A model generated the notes under the pieces. The model worked only from the letters and a program-made list of their open reading frames with translations. It was not told the DNA's origin and searched no databases. Below, in pieces: positions 1-11,188 of a stretch of DNA of 64,000 bases. The translations under genes were made by a program, and so were the position numbers. Source of the stretch: Ignavibacteria bacterium (GTDB taxonomy: Bacteria > Bacteroidota > Ignavibacteria > SZUA-365); the NCBI GenBank assembly GCA_016720835.1, contig JADKJW010000015.1:1-64000 (forward strand). The letters run 5' to 3'. Position 1 is the stretch's first letter, and every line of letters begins with the position of its first letter.

Positions 1-2082
1 CGGGCGGTCGTACAATCGTGCCGGTCTCGCCGACGGAAGATCGTCCTCCAAAAGGCAACAGGCCTGCATTCGAGTGGAAATTCGATCCGGGATCGGAGGA
101 AGTCACGTATTCGGTCGTGCTGAGGCAGATCGAAAAGGGACGCAACCCGGAAGAGGGAAAAATTCTCTTTGAGGAGAAGGACATCCGGGGATCGAGTCTT
201 CCTTTCCCTCCAGAAGCTGCGCCTCTCGACTCGGGGCAGGCCTATGCGTGGAAGGTCAGCGCGTTCAACAGCGTTGGGCAACTCGCCGCGACGAGTCCGT
301 GGATAGCGTTCAGCTGGCATATCTGCTGGATCTGGCCGTATCCGGCGCAGTATGATCTGTGCGGAAACCAACAGATCACCTTGAAATTTGCCTCGATCAT
401 CTTCGGGTACAGCGGACCCTTGCAGACATTCGTTCAAGACGAGGGCAAACTGGACGCCAATAATGCGGAGTTCCTGTCCCGGAATGATCAAATGCATCGA
501 CATGCCCAGCGGTCTCCGAATCCGGGAATCTATACCTACAACATCAAGGTGAAGAAGGGCTCGTGCGAAAACACACTCGCTTATACCTTGAACGTACCTT
601 TCGCTCAGCGCGTGTTCCGTTGTTCGAGCCCGATCTGCGAGGGCGAGGCGGCCGTGTTGTCGCTGAGCGGTTTCTGGCCGTCGAACGCGCTCATAAAATG
701 GGATTATGTCGATACTCCGCCCGGCGGGAGTGCCACGCCCTGGTACAACGGGCCCGTGGTGAATACCAATGCCATCGATCCGAACAATCCCAATTGTTCT
801 CTCGGAGCGCAGATCATCAGAACATATACCGCCATCATGCCGCTCGATCAATGGGGGTTCCCCCACTGCGCAGCCGCCTTCGACGCTGAATTGCCCGAAC
901 AGTTGCCAGGCGACGGTGGCCGTGGACTGTCCGACGCATGCAGGCGCCCTATCGATAACATCAACATCTCCTCCTCGCTGCAGCCCGGCCAAGATATGCA
1001 GCGTGATAACAACGGAGACAGGCTTCCCAACTACCCGGTAAACGTCACGTATTCGCTCGCCGGCAACATCGGCACGATCACCGGGTGGAGCGTGAACGGG
1101 TCGGCAATCACGGCCTGCGGGACTTCCAACACATGCTCGTATTCCTTTACGTCCAGCGGGACCTATACAATAGAGGCCGCCGTCGTGAACGGCACCTGCG
1201 AGCCGGACTATGCCAGGCTCACGATCATCATCGCGGATCCGCCGCCGCAGCCGGTCATTTCCGTGTTGGATCCGGCGGGTGCAGCCTGTCCGTTTCCCAT
1301 CTGTCCCCATGAGGATGCGATACTCCAGGTGGGAATCAGCGTCCCGAACACCAATTACCAATGGTATTATTGCCCCAATCAAACAAACTGCCCGCCGTTT
1401 CCGGGCTCGGCATGGATACTGGCGGGAAGCGGTACCGTTCAGAACACGAACTCGATCGGTCCATGGAACACGACATGGACGAACGTCTGGTGGGTCGTGA
1501 CCGCGCAGGACCAGAACGCCATCTGCAATGCCATCGCGTCGGCCTGTTGCGAGATAAAAGTGATACAACCTCCCTGCGCGCCGGTAATCACGATTGCGGG
1601 GAGCATTCCCAAATGTCCGGGGCAGCCGGTGACGCTGAATGCGACCGTGCCACCTTGCGGGCCGATCTTGAATTACCAATGGTATTTCTGGGATGGCATG
1701 CCGTTCGGACCGCAGATACCGGCGGGAAATTCACTTTCGATCCAGGTGACCGAGCCGGGAGGATATACCCTGGTCGCAAACGGACCCTGCGCTTCGGCGG
1801 AATCCGACCAGGCGCTGGTGAAGGATCATTCTTTGTCCGTCATAATCAAGAACTGTCCGTGCTGCTTCGATGGCATCAATCCCTTCAACCTGTACGCGAT
1901 AGGAACGACAACATGCACCACCCGGGCCAGGGAACATACGTATGGACCTGGACGGGGGAACTTTCACAGGCCAATCGACCCCGGCTTTTACACCAACCTT
2001 GACGGATACATACACGGTCACGTATACGGATCCATGCGGATGCACGGCCACTGCCAGTTGTATTGTCACCGTATGTCACTGA
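1..2082 (+). CDS. Large exported Ig/PKD-like repeat protein, 5-prime truncated, with frame breaks
   Basis: The start lies left of the window. Residues near the edge read as a fibronectin-like module (AFEWKFDPGSEE ... YAWKVSAFNSVG). This is followed by Cys-rich Ig/PKD-like repeats with recurring patterns such as NYQWYYCPN and LNYQWYFWDG. The main frame (frame 3) is interrupted. About 880-945 reads better in frame 1 (NCPNSCQATVAVDCP). Near 1900 sense passes to frame 2 (GTYVWTWTG), and near 1955 to frame 1, ending TYTVTYTDPCGCTATASC..VCH with TGA at 2080-2082. A naive frame-3 call would wrongly fuse this gene to the next one. No T9SS sorting domain is seen at this end. Function is unknown; an extracellular adhesin or structural role is inference. 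Confidence 0.6.
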
Positions 2083-2138
2083 CGACCACCGGAAGAACGA
2101 AGCGATATCAAGCAATCCATAGAAAGGAGATCCATCTC

Positions 2139-4246
2139 ATGAAACAGATAGCTCAGAAGCATTGTGCGCCGATCATTCTGCTGTTCGCTTCCGTGTTGTG
2201 CATCTCGACCGTCGTTGTCCGTGCGCAGCCGAAAAGCCTGACGCAATACACATTCTCCACACCGCAACTCATCGCCAACGGCGGCAAATGCTATTGGGAG
2301 TTCACGCTCACCTTTGCATGCATCGACGATGGAACGACCAAGAAGGTGGGGAAATTCGTTCACGGCGTCCGCGCGGTTCTCAGTCCAGGCGCGCCGGTGG
2401 GCGGAGCGATCACCGGAGGGACTTCCACGTGGAATGCCCCTTCGAGCCCATCCATTACGGGAAACACGATAGAATGGGCCAGTACTGAAACGGCGGGCGC
2501 GGCAGGCACATTCATCCTGTGCAACCAGCTGGCGGGATACCCGAACATCTTTCAGCCGGGGACGAAGACCTTTCGCATCTGTGTCACGCCCCAATCTGCG
2601 CAGCAGATCACGTTGTACACGCTCATCCTCGCAAATGATCTCTCCTTCGAAACCGCGGACCAATTGCCGCAGGTGACGGCACAGCCGCCGTCGGAGCCTC
2701 TGGCCGTGCCGGACAACCCGACTATCTGCAAGGGAAGTCGACGATCATCCGATTGGTCCCGCCCCTGGTCCTCCCGCGAAAATCAAATGGTACACGGCGA
2801 TTCCCACGTCGGGCACGACATGTCCTGCCGCGACGAGCGTCCCGCCAAGCCCTCCGTGGAGCGAAATGAATACCAATCCTCCCCAGCCGGGCGTGAACGA
2901 TGCCGACCAACCCCGCTGCAGCAAACCACTTGCTACATCGCCCTGATCGAGAACGAGTGCTTCCAATACCTTTCCGCGCCCGCCACGGTCGTGGTCTGCG
3001 ATCCGCCTGCGGATTTCGCGATTCAAGCGCCGGCCGGGCTCCAGCTGCAGTCGCCTGGCGTATACAGGGTCTGCGGGAGTTGGACCGGAACATTCACGAT
3101 CAGCCGTCCCCTCCTGACGTCTCCGACGCAATGCGGGGAGCAAATAACCTGGAAGGAAGCGTACGTCAACGGCCCGCCGGATCCTCCCCTGCCTCCCGCG
3201 ACGGTTATCTCACCGACAAATCACACCCTCACCGTGCCGCTCACCCCGACGGTATGCTATCGGAAATATGTCATCACCGCCACCAACGCGCAGCCGAATG
3301 CTCAGTGCGGCACGCAGTCGCGCTCGATCACCGTGTACGTCGACAGGCCTATCAGCCAGCAGGATGTGAAACTCAAGGGAGCGGAGTGGGACTCTCCGCC
3401 CACACAGCCATCCCCGTTGGGCGTCCTGTGCTATGGACGGTCCGTGAGGATCAAGGCGCTTGTCGCGTGCAATGGAATCAAGGTCGTGGAGTGGCAGCGT
3501 TCCGCCGCGCCATGGACAGCTTTCGCGGCGGTGCCGAGCATATGGACCACGCTTTCTGGCACGGATCAGACAATGTTGTACTTCACCAACAACCTGGAGA
3601 ATCCCGGTCCCGGCTCGAAGTCCGTGTGGTACAGGGTGAAGATCCAGAACGGCGCGTGTCCGGCAGTATGGAGCGCGCCGTTTGAGATCGCGTCAAGCCG
3701 AAGCTCACCGTCACTCTCGCAGCGAATACCACGCAATTATGTCCGCCTTCCACTCCTTCGGTGATACTGACCGCAACGCCGTCCTATCCGTTGCCCCCAT
3801 ACAAGTGGTACAGGAATGGCGTGAGCTTCGCGACCACCAACGGCCTGTCGCTCACTGTTTCCCAGCCCGGATTTTACCGTGTGGAAGTGACAGACCTCGA
3901 TTGTCAGACCAAGGCCAAATCAAACGTCGTCAGGATTTGCAGCGCTCCCATCGTGAGGATATCTGGTCCGTGCGGAATATGCGATGATGAACAGATCACG
4001 CTGACCGCGATCACGGCAAGCACACCTCCAGGCTGTTGTCCACCCGGCGGACTGTCATATCAATGGACCGGTCCGGGTATTGTGTCTAATCCATCATTGC
4101 AATCCATCACCTGTTCGCTACCCGGACAATATACCGTCGCTGTCACGTGTTCCGGCTGCACGAAAACAGCAAATCACACTGTATCGTTGTGTCCCAATCT
4201 CCCGGGCAAGAAAGTGCAACCGGGCAAAGACGACAGGGTTCGGTAA
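2139..4246 (+). CDS. Exported Ig-like repeat protein, with frame breaks
   Basis: A new gene starts at ATG 2139 behind the ribosome site GAAAGGAG, with a clear signal peptide (MKQIAQKHCAPIILLFASVL ... VVRAQ). The N-terminal 200 residues resemble a secreted beta-sandwich. Ig-like repeats follow, with motifs ICKGS, KIKWYTAIP, YKWYRNG and SYQWTGPG, each with paired cysteines. Frame is lost and regained near 2740, 2765 and 2925. At about 3690 it moves from frame 3 to frame 2, giving KLTVTLAANTTQLCPPS joined to VILTATPSYPLPPYKWYRNG. The stop is TAA 4244-4246. Like its upstream neighbour it ends in a Cys-containing Ig-type repeat with no obvious T9SS domain. Function not recognised; probably a cell-surface or extracellular protein. 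Confidence 0.6.
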
Positions 4247-4254
4247 TGCCATTA

Positions 4255-4574
4255 ATGCTCGACGGAATCGTATTCGTCTTTTATTCATCAGCATCGTGAT
4301 TGCATTCTCCGCGGGTGCGGACGCCCAGGTCACCATCACCCTCCAGCAACCCCCGCCATACCAGTTCAAGCTGGAACACATGTGGAAGGTGACGCTGATG
4401 AATCCGACGCGCACGACGTTCAACGTGTACACGGTAGGCCGGGCGACGGAACGCAGGGACGGCCGCATCGTCGAGGCGACGACAGCCATATCCCCGTTCC
4501 CGCCCGGCCTCTACGCGTACAACATGCGCGCAAGACAGTTCAAGCGGACGCGCTACAACGTCATCATGATATAG
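4255..4574 (+). pseudogene. Truncated TANFOR-like paralogue
   Basis: The reading RIRLLFISIVIAFSAGADAQ is a good signal peptide. It is followed by VTITLQQPPPYQFKLEHMW, nearly identical to the full-length paralogue starting at 7526. The likely ATG (4255) is one base out of frame with the signal peptide, so a single-base deletion near the start is likely. After about 75 residues the match ends in LYAYNMRARQFKRTRYNVIM and a stop at 4572-4574. The last part partly matches the paralogue's NTRYSDVV segment, which suggests an internal deletion. A hairpin terminator follows directly. I read it as a decayed or deleted copy; a short functional exported protein is possible but less likely. Confidence 0.55.
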
Positions 4575-4584
4575 CACGCTTCTG

Positions 4585-4617
4585 AGAGAAGGAGCGGCGA
4601 TTGCCGCTTCTTTCTCT
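4585..4617 (+). terminator. Intrinsic terminator-like hairpin
   Basis: The arms AGAGAAGGAGCGGC and GCCGCTTCTTTCTCT pair around a GATT loop, 11 bp after the stop of the truncated TANFOR-like copy. The descending arm is T-rich. It separates that copy from the next gene, whose own ribosome site is at 4671-4676. Confidence 0.65.
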
Positions 4618-4686
4618 TCATTGAATCATACCAGTAATATCAGAACATCTAACCTGTCATTGCCCCATTCCAAGGAGATGAAACTC

Positions 4687-7326
4687 ATGATAAAAGTGAT
4701 CCTCCTCATCGCCTGCCTGTTCGCAAACACGGCAATCGCGCAAGTACTGGTGACGCTGAGACAACCGCCTCCCAACCAGCTCGGCGCGACCGACATCTGG
4801 AACCTCACCGTGACGAACCAATCGCCTGCCGAAGTCGAACTCTATCTCGAAGGAACAGTCGACGAAGCGCAGGACGGCAGAATCGTAGAAGGCACCTGCG
4901 GTGCTTTCAAGCTGAAGGCGAACGAGACCAAAACATCACCGCGAACAACATTCCGGGCGGCGGAAAGTACAATTGGCGGAACGGGAAATATCAGGAAGTG
5001 ATGGCGCGCACAGGGAGCGCGGGTACGGGCGAGTACACGGTCTGTATCTACGCGAAAAGCACGGCGGGCGGGCAGCTGGCCCAAGCATGCATGCGGCATT
5101 CCATCGTGGTCCTGTCCCCACCCACGCTCGTATCGCCCTCCGACGGGGAGAAGCTTCCGCCAGGTCGGCAGACGACGTTCACATGGCTGCCGGCGACTCC
5201 CACACCGGGCAACGCCTCGTACGACATCAGGATTGTCGAAGTGATGGGCGCTCAGACACCCGTCGAAGCAATGAAAAAGAACAATCCATTTTACCATAAG
5301 GACGGGTTGAACTCTACGATGCATGTCTATCCGGCATCGGCGAGGCCCTTCGTGCTGGGGAATACGTATGCCTGGCAGGTCACCTGCGGGAGCGCGCAGA
5401 GCGAGGCGATGGCATTCAAGATACTCGTCGACGGCACGACCATTACTCTCGATCTGACGCCGTTGCCATGCATGGGATGCTGTTTCGAAATGAAAATAGG
5501 AGGGAACTTTACTTCCCCCATAATGGATGCATTTCATCTCAGTTGCACCGGCGCGCCTCCTACCATCCTGTCGGTAACGACGACGGCGAATACAACCATT
5601 GTCGCCCAGCAGCCGAATTCTGTTATCATCAAACACAGCGGCGGTCCCTTTGTGAGTGGTTTTGTTGTTGGAACCATCTGTTTTCAGAATTCCGGTATGA
5701 TATCCGGTGCGGTTGTTGCATGGTCCACGAACGGTGGTACAACCTTCATGAACCCCCCGGACATCTATAGCATACCATGTCCGCTTCCACCGCAAAGCAA
5801 TTGTGCGATTCAGATGGGAGTCTTCGAGGACCAGAACCCACTCGCCGGGCCCTTGGATTTCGGCACCGTGCCCGTCAACTCTTCTTCATCGAAGCTTGTC
5901 ACCCTAAAGAATACTGGAACCAGCGGCGAATTAATCGTCAGTCCCCTTGCGTTATCCCTGCCTCCGTTCACGTGTGCGTTCGTTTCGACTTCAGGGACGG
6001 TGATGACCGGAAATGCCCCGTACACAGCGTATACATTGCTGCCAAATCAAATCGTAACATATTCCGTTACCTTCAATCCCACGACCGTTGGCGCTCATAC
6101 CAAAACGTGGTACGTTGCGCAAAACTCCGCCAATTACGCCGCTCAAAATCCATTTCCTATTCAATTAACCGGATCGGGAACCTCGCCCGCATGCCCGTCG
6201 GGGAAAATCGTGAGGACATATGTGGGGTCGGTCGCTGCCGCAAACGATATTACCAACTCCCTGGTGTGCGATTTTGGCACGCAGACAATTGGATCATACG
6301 TGAAAACGGTGATAATAAAAAACACCTCAGCCGCTTCCTGCGGCCCGATCACCATCACTCCCGCGGCTTTGAGCGGCGGCCAGTCCCCATTCAGTACCAC
6401 CGGTACAACGCCTTCAGGCGGATGGACCATCGCGCCGGGCGGGACCAAGGAGTTTCTTGTGCACTACGACTGCATCCTCGGTCCAAACACGCAAACCTGG
6501 GCTATCAGCCATACTGCCGGGAATATTATGACGCCCTACGAGATCGTATTGCAAGGCACCGGAATCTCCGGGCAAACGCATACGATGAAGGTGACAGGCG
6601 ACGCGACGACCATGGCCGCCGGCGTAAACTATGTACATAATTCGTCCTATGATTTCGGGAATACGACTACCGCTGTGCCAAAGAACAAGATCTTCAAAAT
6701 ATGGAGCTACGGCGACGCGTCGTTGTTGATAGAAACAATAACCATCACGCCCGTCACTTCTCCATTTACGCTGCTAACCACGCCCCCCCCCCCGTGGACA
6801 CTGGCAGTGAATCTCTCCGGACAGCCGACAGGAAAGGCCTTTACCATACGGTATCTTCCAACCGCCACTGGTTCCCATGCGGCCCAGCTAAACATCTCGA
6901 ATAATTCGACAAACAATCCGACCTCGTACGTGATCAACCTTACGGGTGAATGTACCGGGGAGCGCCAAGATGAAGGTGACACAGGACGCAACCTCTACGA
7001 TAAGCTCACCTATAAAGGCTCACAACACGACACATACATTTCCCAACACGCTCATAGGCGCTTCCTCCACGAAAACGTTCAGGATATGGAATATGACGAC
7101 GTCACAAATAGCGTTACAGATCGATAATATATCGACAGAAGAGCCTTTTCAAGTACTCCCAACAAGTCCCGCACAGATATCGTCGGGATCATCTTATGAT
7201 ATTGTGGTCACCTTTTCTCCACAGGCGCAATATACGAACGTACAAAAACAGCTCAAGATCAATAATCAGTCGACGAACGAGCCAAACACATATATCATTA
7301 ATCTGAAGGGGACGAGCCATTATTGA
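4687..7326 (+). CDS. TANFOR-like N-terminal domain plus four choice-of-anchor-D/ASH-like repeats, secreted
   Basis: Start ATG 4687 lies 10 bp after AAGGAG; the ATG at 4678 is too close to it. Signal peptide MIKVILLIACLFANTAIAQ. The next 140 residues are the same domain as in the 7526 gene (VLVTLRQPPPNQLGATDIW, DGRIVEGTCGAF). A fibronectin-like module follows (TFTWLPATPTPGNASYDIRI, YAWQVTC). Four repeats of about 110-120 residues then begin FGTVPVNSSS, FGTQTIGSY, FGNTTTAVP and FPNTLIGASS, each with the anchor-D/ASH pattern ending in LTGSG, LQGTG, LTGE and LKGTS. Two frame breaks are needed: at the AAAA near 4928-4931 (frame 1 to 3) and at GGGG near 6957 (frame 3 to 1). An 11-C run at 6783-6793 is also a slippage risk. 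It probably acts at the cell surface; function unknown. Confidence 0.7.
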
Positions 7327-7525
7327 GGCCGGAATGTTGTGAGCATGGCAGTGTGCCGGACCGCCTTCGTGATTCGCATGGTGACTCCTGGTGCGAATTC
7401 GTGAGCCCTGCAAAGGCCGGATGGAAGTTCGATCCACGGAAACGAGGCAACGCGTACGGCATGTAGCCACCTTGTCGTATGACAGGATGAGGAAAGCCCC
7501 AGGAATAACTATCGCAGGAAAGAGC
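7327..7525. other. Intergenic region with short repeat-like DNA
   Basis: This 199-bp gap separates two exported-protein genes. It contains the inverted-looking words CCTGCAAAGGCCGG and CACGGAAACGAGG, reminiscent of the short palindromic repeats common between environmental bacterial genes. No convincing ORF is present. The ribosome site for the next gene (CAGGAAAGAG) lies at its right end. Confidence 0.4.
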
Positions 7526-10500
7526 ATGAAACACAACGTACGACCTCTTTTTGCCGCCTTCGCGGTGGCCGCACAGATGATATGCATGGTGCCGGCATCC
7601 GCCCAGATCACCCTCACCCTCCAGCAGCCTCCGCCGTACCAGTTCAAGCTGGAGCACATGTGGAAGGTGACGCTCATGAACCCGACGAAGACCACGTTCA
7701 CCGTGTACATGATCGGCCGGGCGACGGAACGAAAGGACGGGAGGATCGTCGAGGCGACGACAGCCCAATTCCCGCTCCCACCCGGACTGAAGATCGTCGG
7801 CAGCCGCGAACTCCAGCCGTTGGACGTGAAGGAATCGAACACGCGCTACTCGGACGTGGTCAAGCAGATCGGATCGGTCCCGACGGGGGACTACGACATC
7901 TGCGTCACGGTGTACGATGCTTCGAATAACGCTGTCCTAGGGGAGATGTGCGTGCAATCGCTGGTCGAGAACCTGACGCAGATCGAGTTGCTGGCTCCGC
8001 TGAATGGAGTCGCGTTCAGTTCAGGTCGCACGGATGACGAGGCGGAGATGGGAGTGTATCACGATCTGCCTCGATCGCTTCGAATACTGCTCGCGAGCAT
8101 CCCGAGAGACCTGGACCCGCGGACGGCCATCTGGGCGATCATGCAGACCAGAGCGGCGGGATTTGTGCACCAATACCCTCCCGCAACGAATGCTGTCGCA
8201 CCTCCGGAGCAAGCCTTCGGTGATCCATGGGTGGTCAGGAACTGGCCTGAGTGGGAAGAGTATCTCGACGAACGGCGTGCGATCGAAGCCGGCGGTCACA
8301 GCCATGGATACTCGGCACAGAGAACTCCGCAGGATAGCGCCAGGAGTCATGTGATGCTGGAGCACTTTCAAAAGGAAATTCTCGCTCTCGACAATCCCGC
8401 CGCGTTGCTCCAAGCGCTGAAGGACGCTGAACATCCGCAGATTATCATGGACGTTCTCGCTCGGAGAGTCTATAATCGGATGCATGGCAACGGTGCTGAC
8501 GGTGTGCCGGATAACCTCACGGCTGGTCCAACTATCGTGTGTTTCTACTGCCCGGCATGCAAAGAAATTCACTGCTACGTGAAGGAACCTCCCAAGAAGG
8601 ATCCCTTCGATGATTCCTGGAATTCACGTCGCGCTACAGGCACACAACCGGAGAACACTTCTCCCCTCCCCGGCGGCATCATGACCTTCAGCTGGCTGCC
8701 TCCGGCTCCCATCCCGCCGCAGTCACGATTCACCTATTCGTTGAAAATTACGGAGATCATCGGACGGCAATCTCCGTACGACGCATTCCACTCCAATCCG
8801 GCAGCGATTGTCCTGGCGAATATCGCGACGAACATGGTGCAGCTGCCTCTTGCGGCAAGGCGGTTGGGAGACGGGCATTCCGGTTCGGGAGAACGCTATC
8901 GTGGAACCAGCGGAACAACCAAATCAACCGCCACGCGCGGAGAATTTATGGGAACCTGGTCGGATCGATACGCTAACACGACATACCGTCCTGGTGCGAG
9001 ATACGCTTGGGGAATCGATGTGTACCTGAACAACGTGCTCGTCCAGTCAAGCGAGGTATGGTCTTTTGTGCTAGAAAATGAAGGTGCATTCGGTGCCCGT
9101 CCACCACGTGACGTCATGATTGAGACTGAACAAGACGTGCGGGACAGGCGACGCGCTCCGGGCAGCACAGGCGTGTTGCGTTCACACGAAACTCTCTATG
9201 CCTCGCTGCTTACCGATCCGGAATTTCTCCGCGGACCCTTCAGCGCGGATCCATTGCAATTCCCGCTTCCGGAGCCCATCGTTTTCTCCGGAACGGCGAG
9301 AATCGACGCGCGCCACGCCAGCCGTGTGGGGTCGTATTCAGAGATGCCGAGAAACTCACTCACGGCGGATATCCGGCCCGGTATGGTACTGTACGGGTTG
9401 CCCTTCGAATCGTACTTCCAATACTCCACGCTGCAGGACAGCAGCCGGCAGAGCATGAATTCCTTCGGCGTCAATTTCAATTTCGACGGGTTTCGGCAGG
9501 GTCTCGAATCACGCTACCAGGACCTCGCCTCCGCGTCGCCGAATTTCTCCTCTCTCGGATACGAACAGTACTCCGACATGGCGGATCCGCGAAAGCTCGC
9601 CGGGAATCTGGATCAGTACGGCGCGATCAGCGGTGCGGAAAAACTGTTCATGAGCATACGGTCCCTGGGCATCGGCACGAACTACCCGTCCTACTCCGAG
9701 TACGTCCTGAGCGGTGTGCCGGTCACAGGGGTCAACGTCGAGCTGAATCCTGGCATGTTCTACACCGCATTCACTGCATCACGCAACCAGCGGCCGATCG
9801 ACAATGCGGCCTACCTCCGGGATCTCTACGCGGGCCGGCTTGGCGTAGGTGCAAAGGAAGGAGACCACCTCTATGTCAGCGGGCTGTATGCTGCGGACGA
9901 TGGGGCATCCATCCGTCTTGATCCTGCGAATCTCACGCTCACCCCGCGGGAAAACTACGTGCTCGGAATGGAAGGCCGGCTGAAGCTCTTTGGTGACGCG
10001 CTCGCCTTCGAGGCGGAAGGCGCGGCTTCGCTGTTCACCCGCGACACGCGCGATCCGGAGTTCGCCAGCAGCTCCATTCCGACCTTCGTGCGCAACATGA
10101 CGAACCCGCGCCTGAGTTCATCGGTGGATTACATGTATAGCGGCCGCCTCGTCTACTCGAACATGGGATCGGCCACAAAGATCTCCGCCGGCGTGAAGAT
10201 GATCGGCCCTGGCTACGCCTCTCTCGGCGTGCCGCAGCTCCGGACCGATCAGTTCGGCTACGAAGCGAAGCTCGACCAGCAACTCTTCGACCGCCGCGTG
10301 ACTTTCGGCTCCTTCTTCCGCATGTACAACGACAATCTCATCGACTGGAAATCATCCACCACGACCATGACGGCCTACGGGATCAATCTCGGCCTGAACA
10401 TCCCACGCCTGCCGTACCTTCGTGTCTCCTTTTCTCCCATCATGCAGAAGAACGATGCATCCGATCCCCTGTACAAATTCCAGAACACGATGCTCATGGT

Positions 10501-10963
10501 CACCGCCATGACCGGGTATTCATATTCGATCGCGTCGCTGGGTGCGTCCACTTCGTTTTCGTATGCAGGACAGCGGACGGAGACGGGAAGCACGTTGACC
10601 GATTACCAGACCAACTCCTTCATGCTCACCCAGATGCAGTCTTTCGCTTTCCCGTTGACGATCGGGCTCAACCTGGGCTTCATCGAATCGAGAAACACGT
10701 TGGGCTATGGCATGATCCAGACGGTGGACGTAAGCGGTTCGTCTCCACTTGGCGAGATGGTCACTGTGGGCCTCGGCGTCACTCTCGCCTTCGACCGCAG
10801 CAGGAACGAGCGTCTCGGCGTCTACGCCGATGGGGGGCTTCGTGTGATCGATGGCATCGACCTCAGTGTTCGTCTTGAGAAGACGAACTACAACGACTTC
10901 TTCCTCTCGACCGACACATACCGTGAGTTCCTGGCGTCGCTGGGAATCATGGCGAGGTGGTAG
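7526..10963 (+). CDS. Large TANFOR-like domain protein with C-terminal outer-membrane beta-barrel
   Basis: 1145 aa. Start ATG 7526 follows AGGAAAGAG and opens a signal peptide (MKHNVRPLFAAFAVAAQ ... PASAQ). Residues about 28-160 form the TANFOR-like domain (ITLTLQQPPPYQFKLEHMW). A middle region of about 300 residues has a Cys cluster CFYCPACKEIHCY near residue 340. A fibronectin-like module follows (MTFSWLPPAPIPP, YAWGIDVYLNN). From about residue 620 to the end the sequence alternates polar and aromatic residues in long strands with G-rich turns and ends in an aromatic-containing strand (ASLGIMARW). That is the hallmark of an outer-membrane beta-barrel. No T9SS sorting domain. I infer a barrel-anchored surface protein that could hold or export the neighbouring repeat proteins. 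The reading frame is intact throughout. Confidence 0.7.
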   Translation: MKHNVRPLFAAFAVAAQMICMVPASAQITLTLQQPPPYQFKLEHMWKVTLMNPTKTTFTVYMIGRATERKDGRIVEATTAQFPLPPGLKIVGSRELQPLDVKESNTRYSDVVKQIGSVPTGDYDICVTVYDASNNAVLGEMCVQSLVENLTQIELLAPLNGVAFSSGRTDDEAEMGVYHDLPRSLRILLASIPRDLDPRTAIWAIMQTRAAGFVHQYPPATNAVAPPEQAFGDPWVVRNWPEWEEYLDERRAIEAGGHSHGYSAQRTPQDSARSHVMLEHFQKEILALDNPAALLQALKDAEHPQIIMDVLARRVYNRMHGNGADGVPDNLTAGPTIVCFYCPACKEIHCYVKEPPKKDPFDDSWNSRRATGTQPENTSPLPGGIMTFSWLPPAPIPPQSRFTYSLKITEIIGRQSPYDAFHSNPAAIVLANIATNMVQLPLAARRLGDGHSGSGERYRGTSGTTKSTATRGEFMGTWSDRYANTTYRPGARYAWGIDVYLNNVLVQSSEVWSFVLENEGAFGARPPRDVMIETEQDVRDRRRAPGSTGVLRSHETLYASLLTDPEFLRGPFSADPLQFPLPEPIVFSGTARIDARHASRVGSYSEMPRNSLTADIRPGMVLYGLPFESYFQYSTLQDSSRQSMNSFGVNFNFDGFRQGLESRYQDLASASPNFSSLGYEQYSDMADPRKLAGNLDQYGAISGAEKLFMSIRSLGIGTNYPSYSEYVLSGVPVTGVNVELNPGMFYTAFTASRNQRPIDNAAYLRDLYAGRLGVGAKEGDHLYVSGLYAADDGASIRLDPANLTLTPRENYVLGMEGRLKLFGDALAFEAEGAASLFTRDTRDPEFASSSIPTFVRNMTNPRLSSSVDYMYSGRLVYSNMGSATKISAGVKMIGPGYASLGVPQLRTDQFGYEAKLDQQLFDRRVTFGSFFRMYNDNLIDWKSSTTTMTAYGINLGLNIPRLPYLRVSFSPIMQKNDASDPLYKFQNTMLMVTAMTGYSYSIASLGASTSFSYAGQRTETGSTLTDYQTNSFMLTQMQSFAFPLTIGLNLGFIESRNTLGYGMIQTVDVSGSSPLGEMVTVGLGVTLAFDRSRNERLGVYADGGLRVIDGIDLSVRLEKTNYNDFFLSTDTYREFLASLGIMARW

Positions 10964-11072
10964 CGGCAGAACGCACCCTCCATCCATCCGTGTGGTGAAG
11001 CGCTCCGCTGCGACGCAATCCTCGATTCATTCTCACGAACGTATGCGCTGACACTCTGACCGAATTCTTCCA

Positions 11073-11100
11073 CGGGCGCCCCGGATTTCCGGGGCGCCCG
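11073..11100 (+). terminator. Strong hairpin terminator after the exported-protein locus
   Basis: A perfect 12-bp stem (CGGGCGCCCCGG / CCGGGGCGCCCG) with an ATTT loop, followed by TTGTGTTG. It lies 110 bp after the beta-barrel gene and closes the plus-strand exported-protein locus. Confidence 0.8.
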
Positions 11101-11188
11101 TTGTGTTGTCCGGCTCCATTTCCGTTCATCGCGGCGGGAATTTTCGTATTGTTGCGGCAACGCACTGCAGGATCACCTCGAGACCGCC

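Noticed and set aside
2139..3764. One giant protein covering 18-3764
   Set aside because: An internal ribosome site and signal peptide at 2139, and a natural end of the first gene at 2082 in another frame, show two genes joined by frame breaks.
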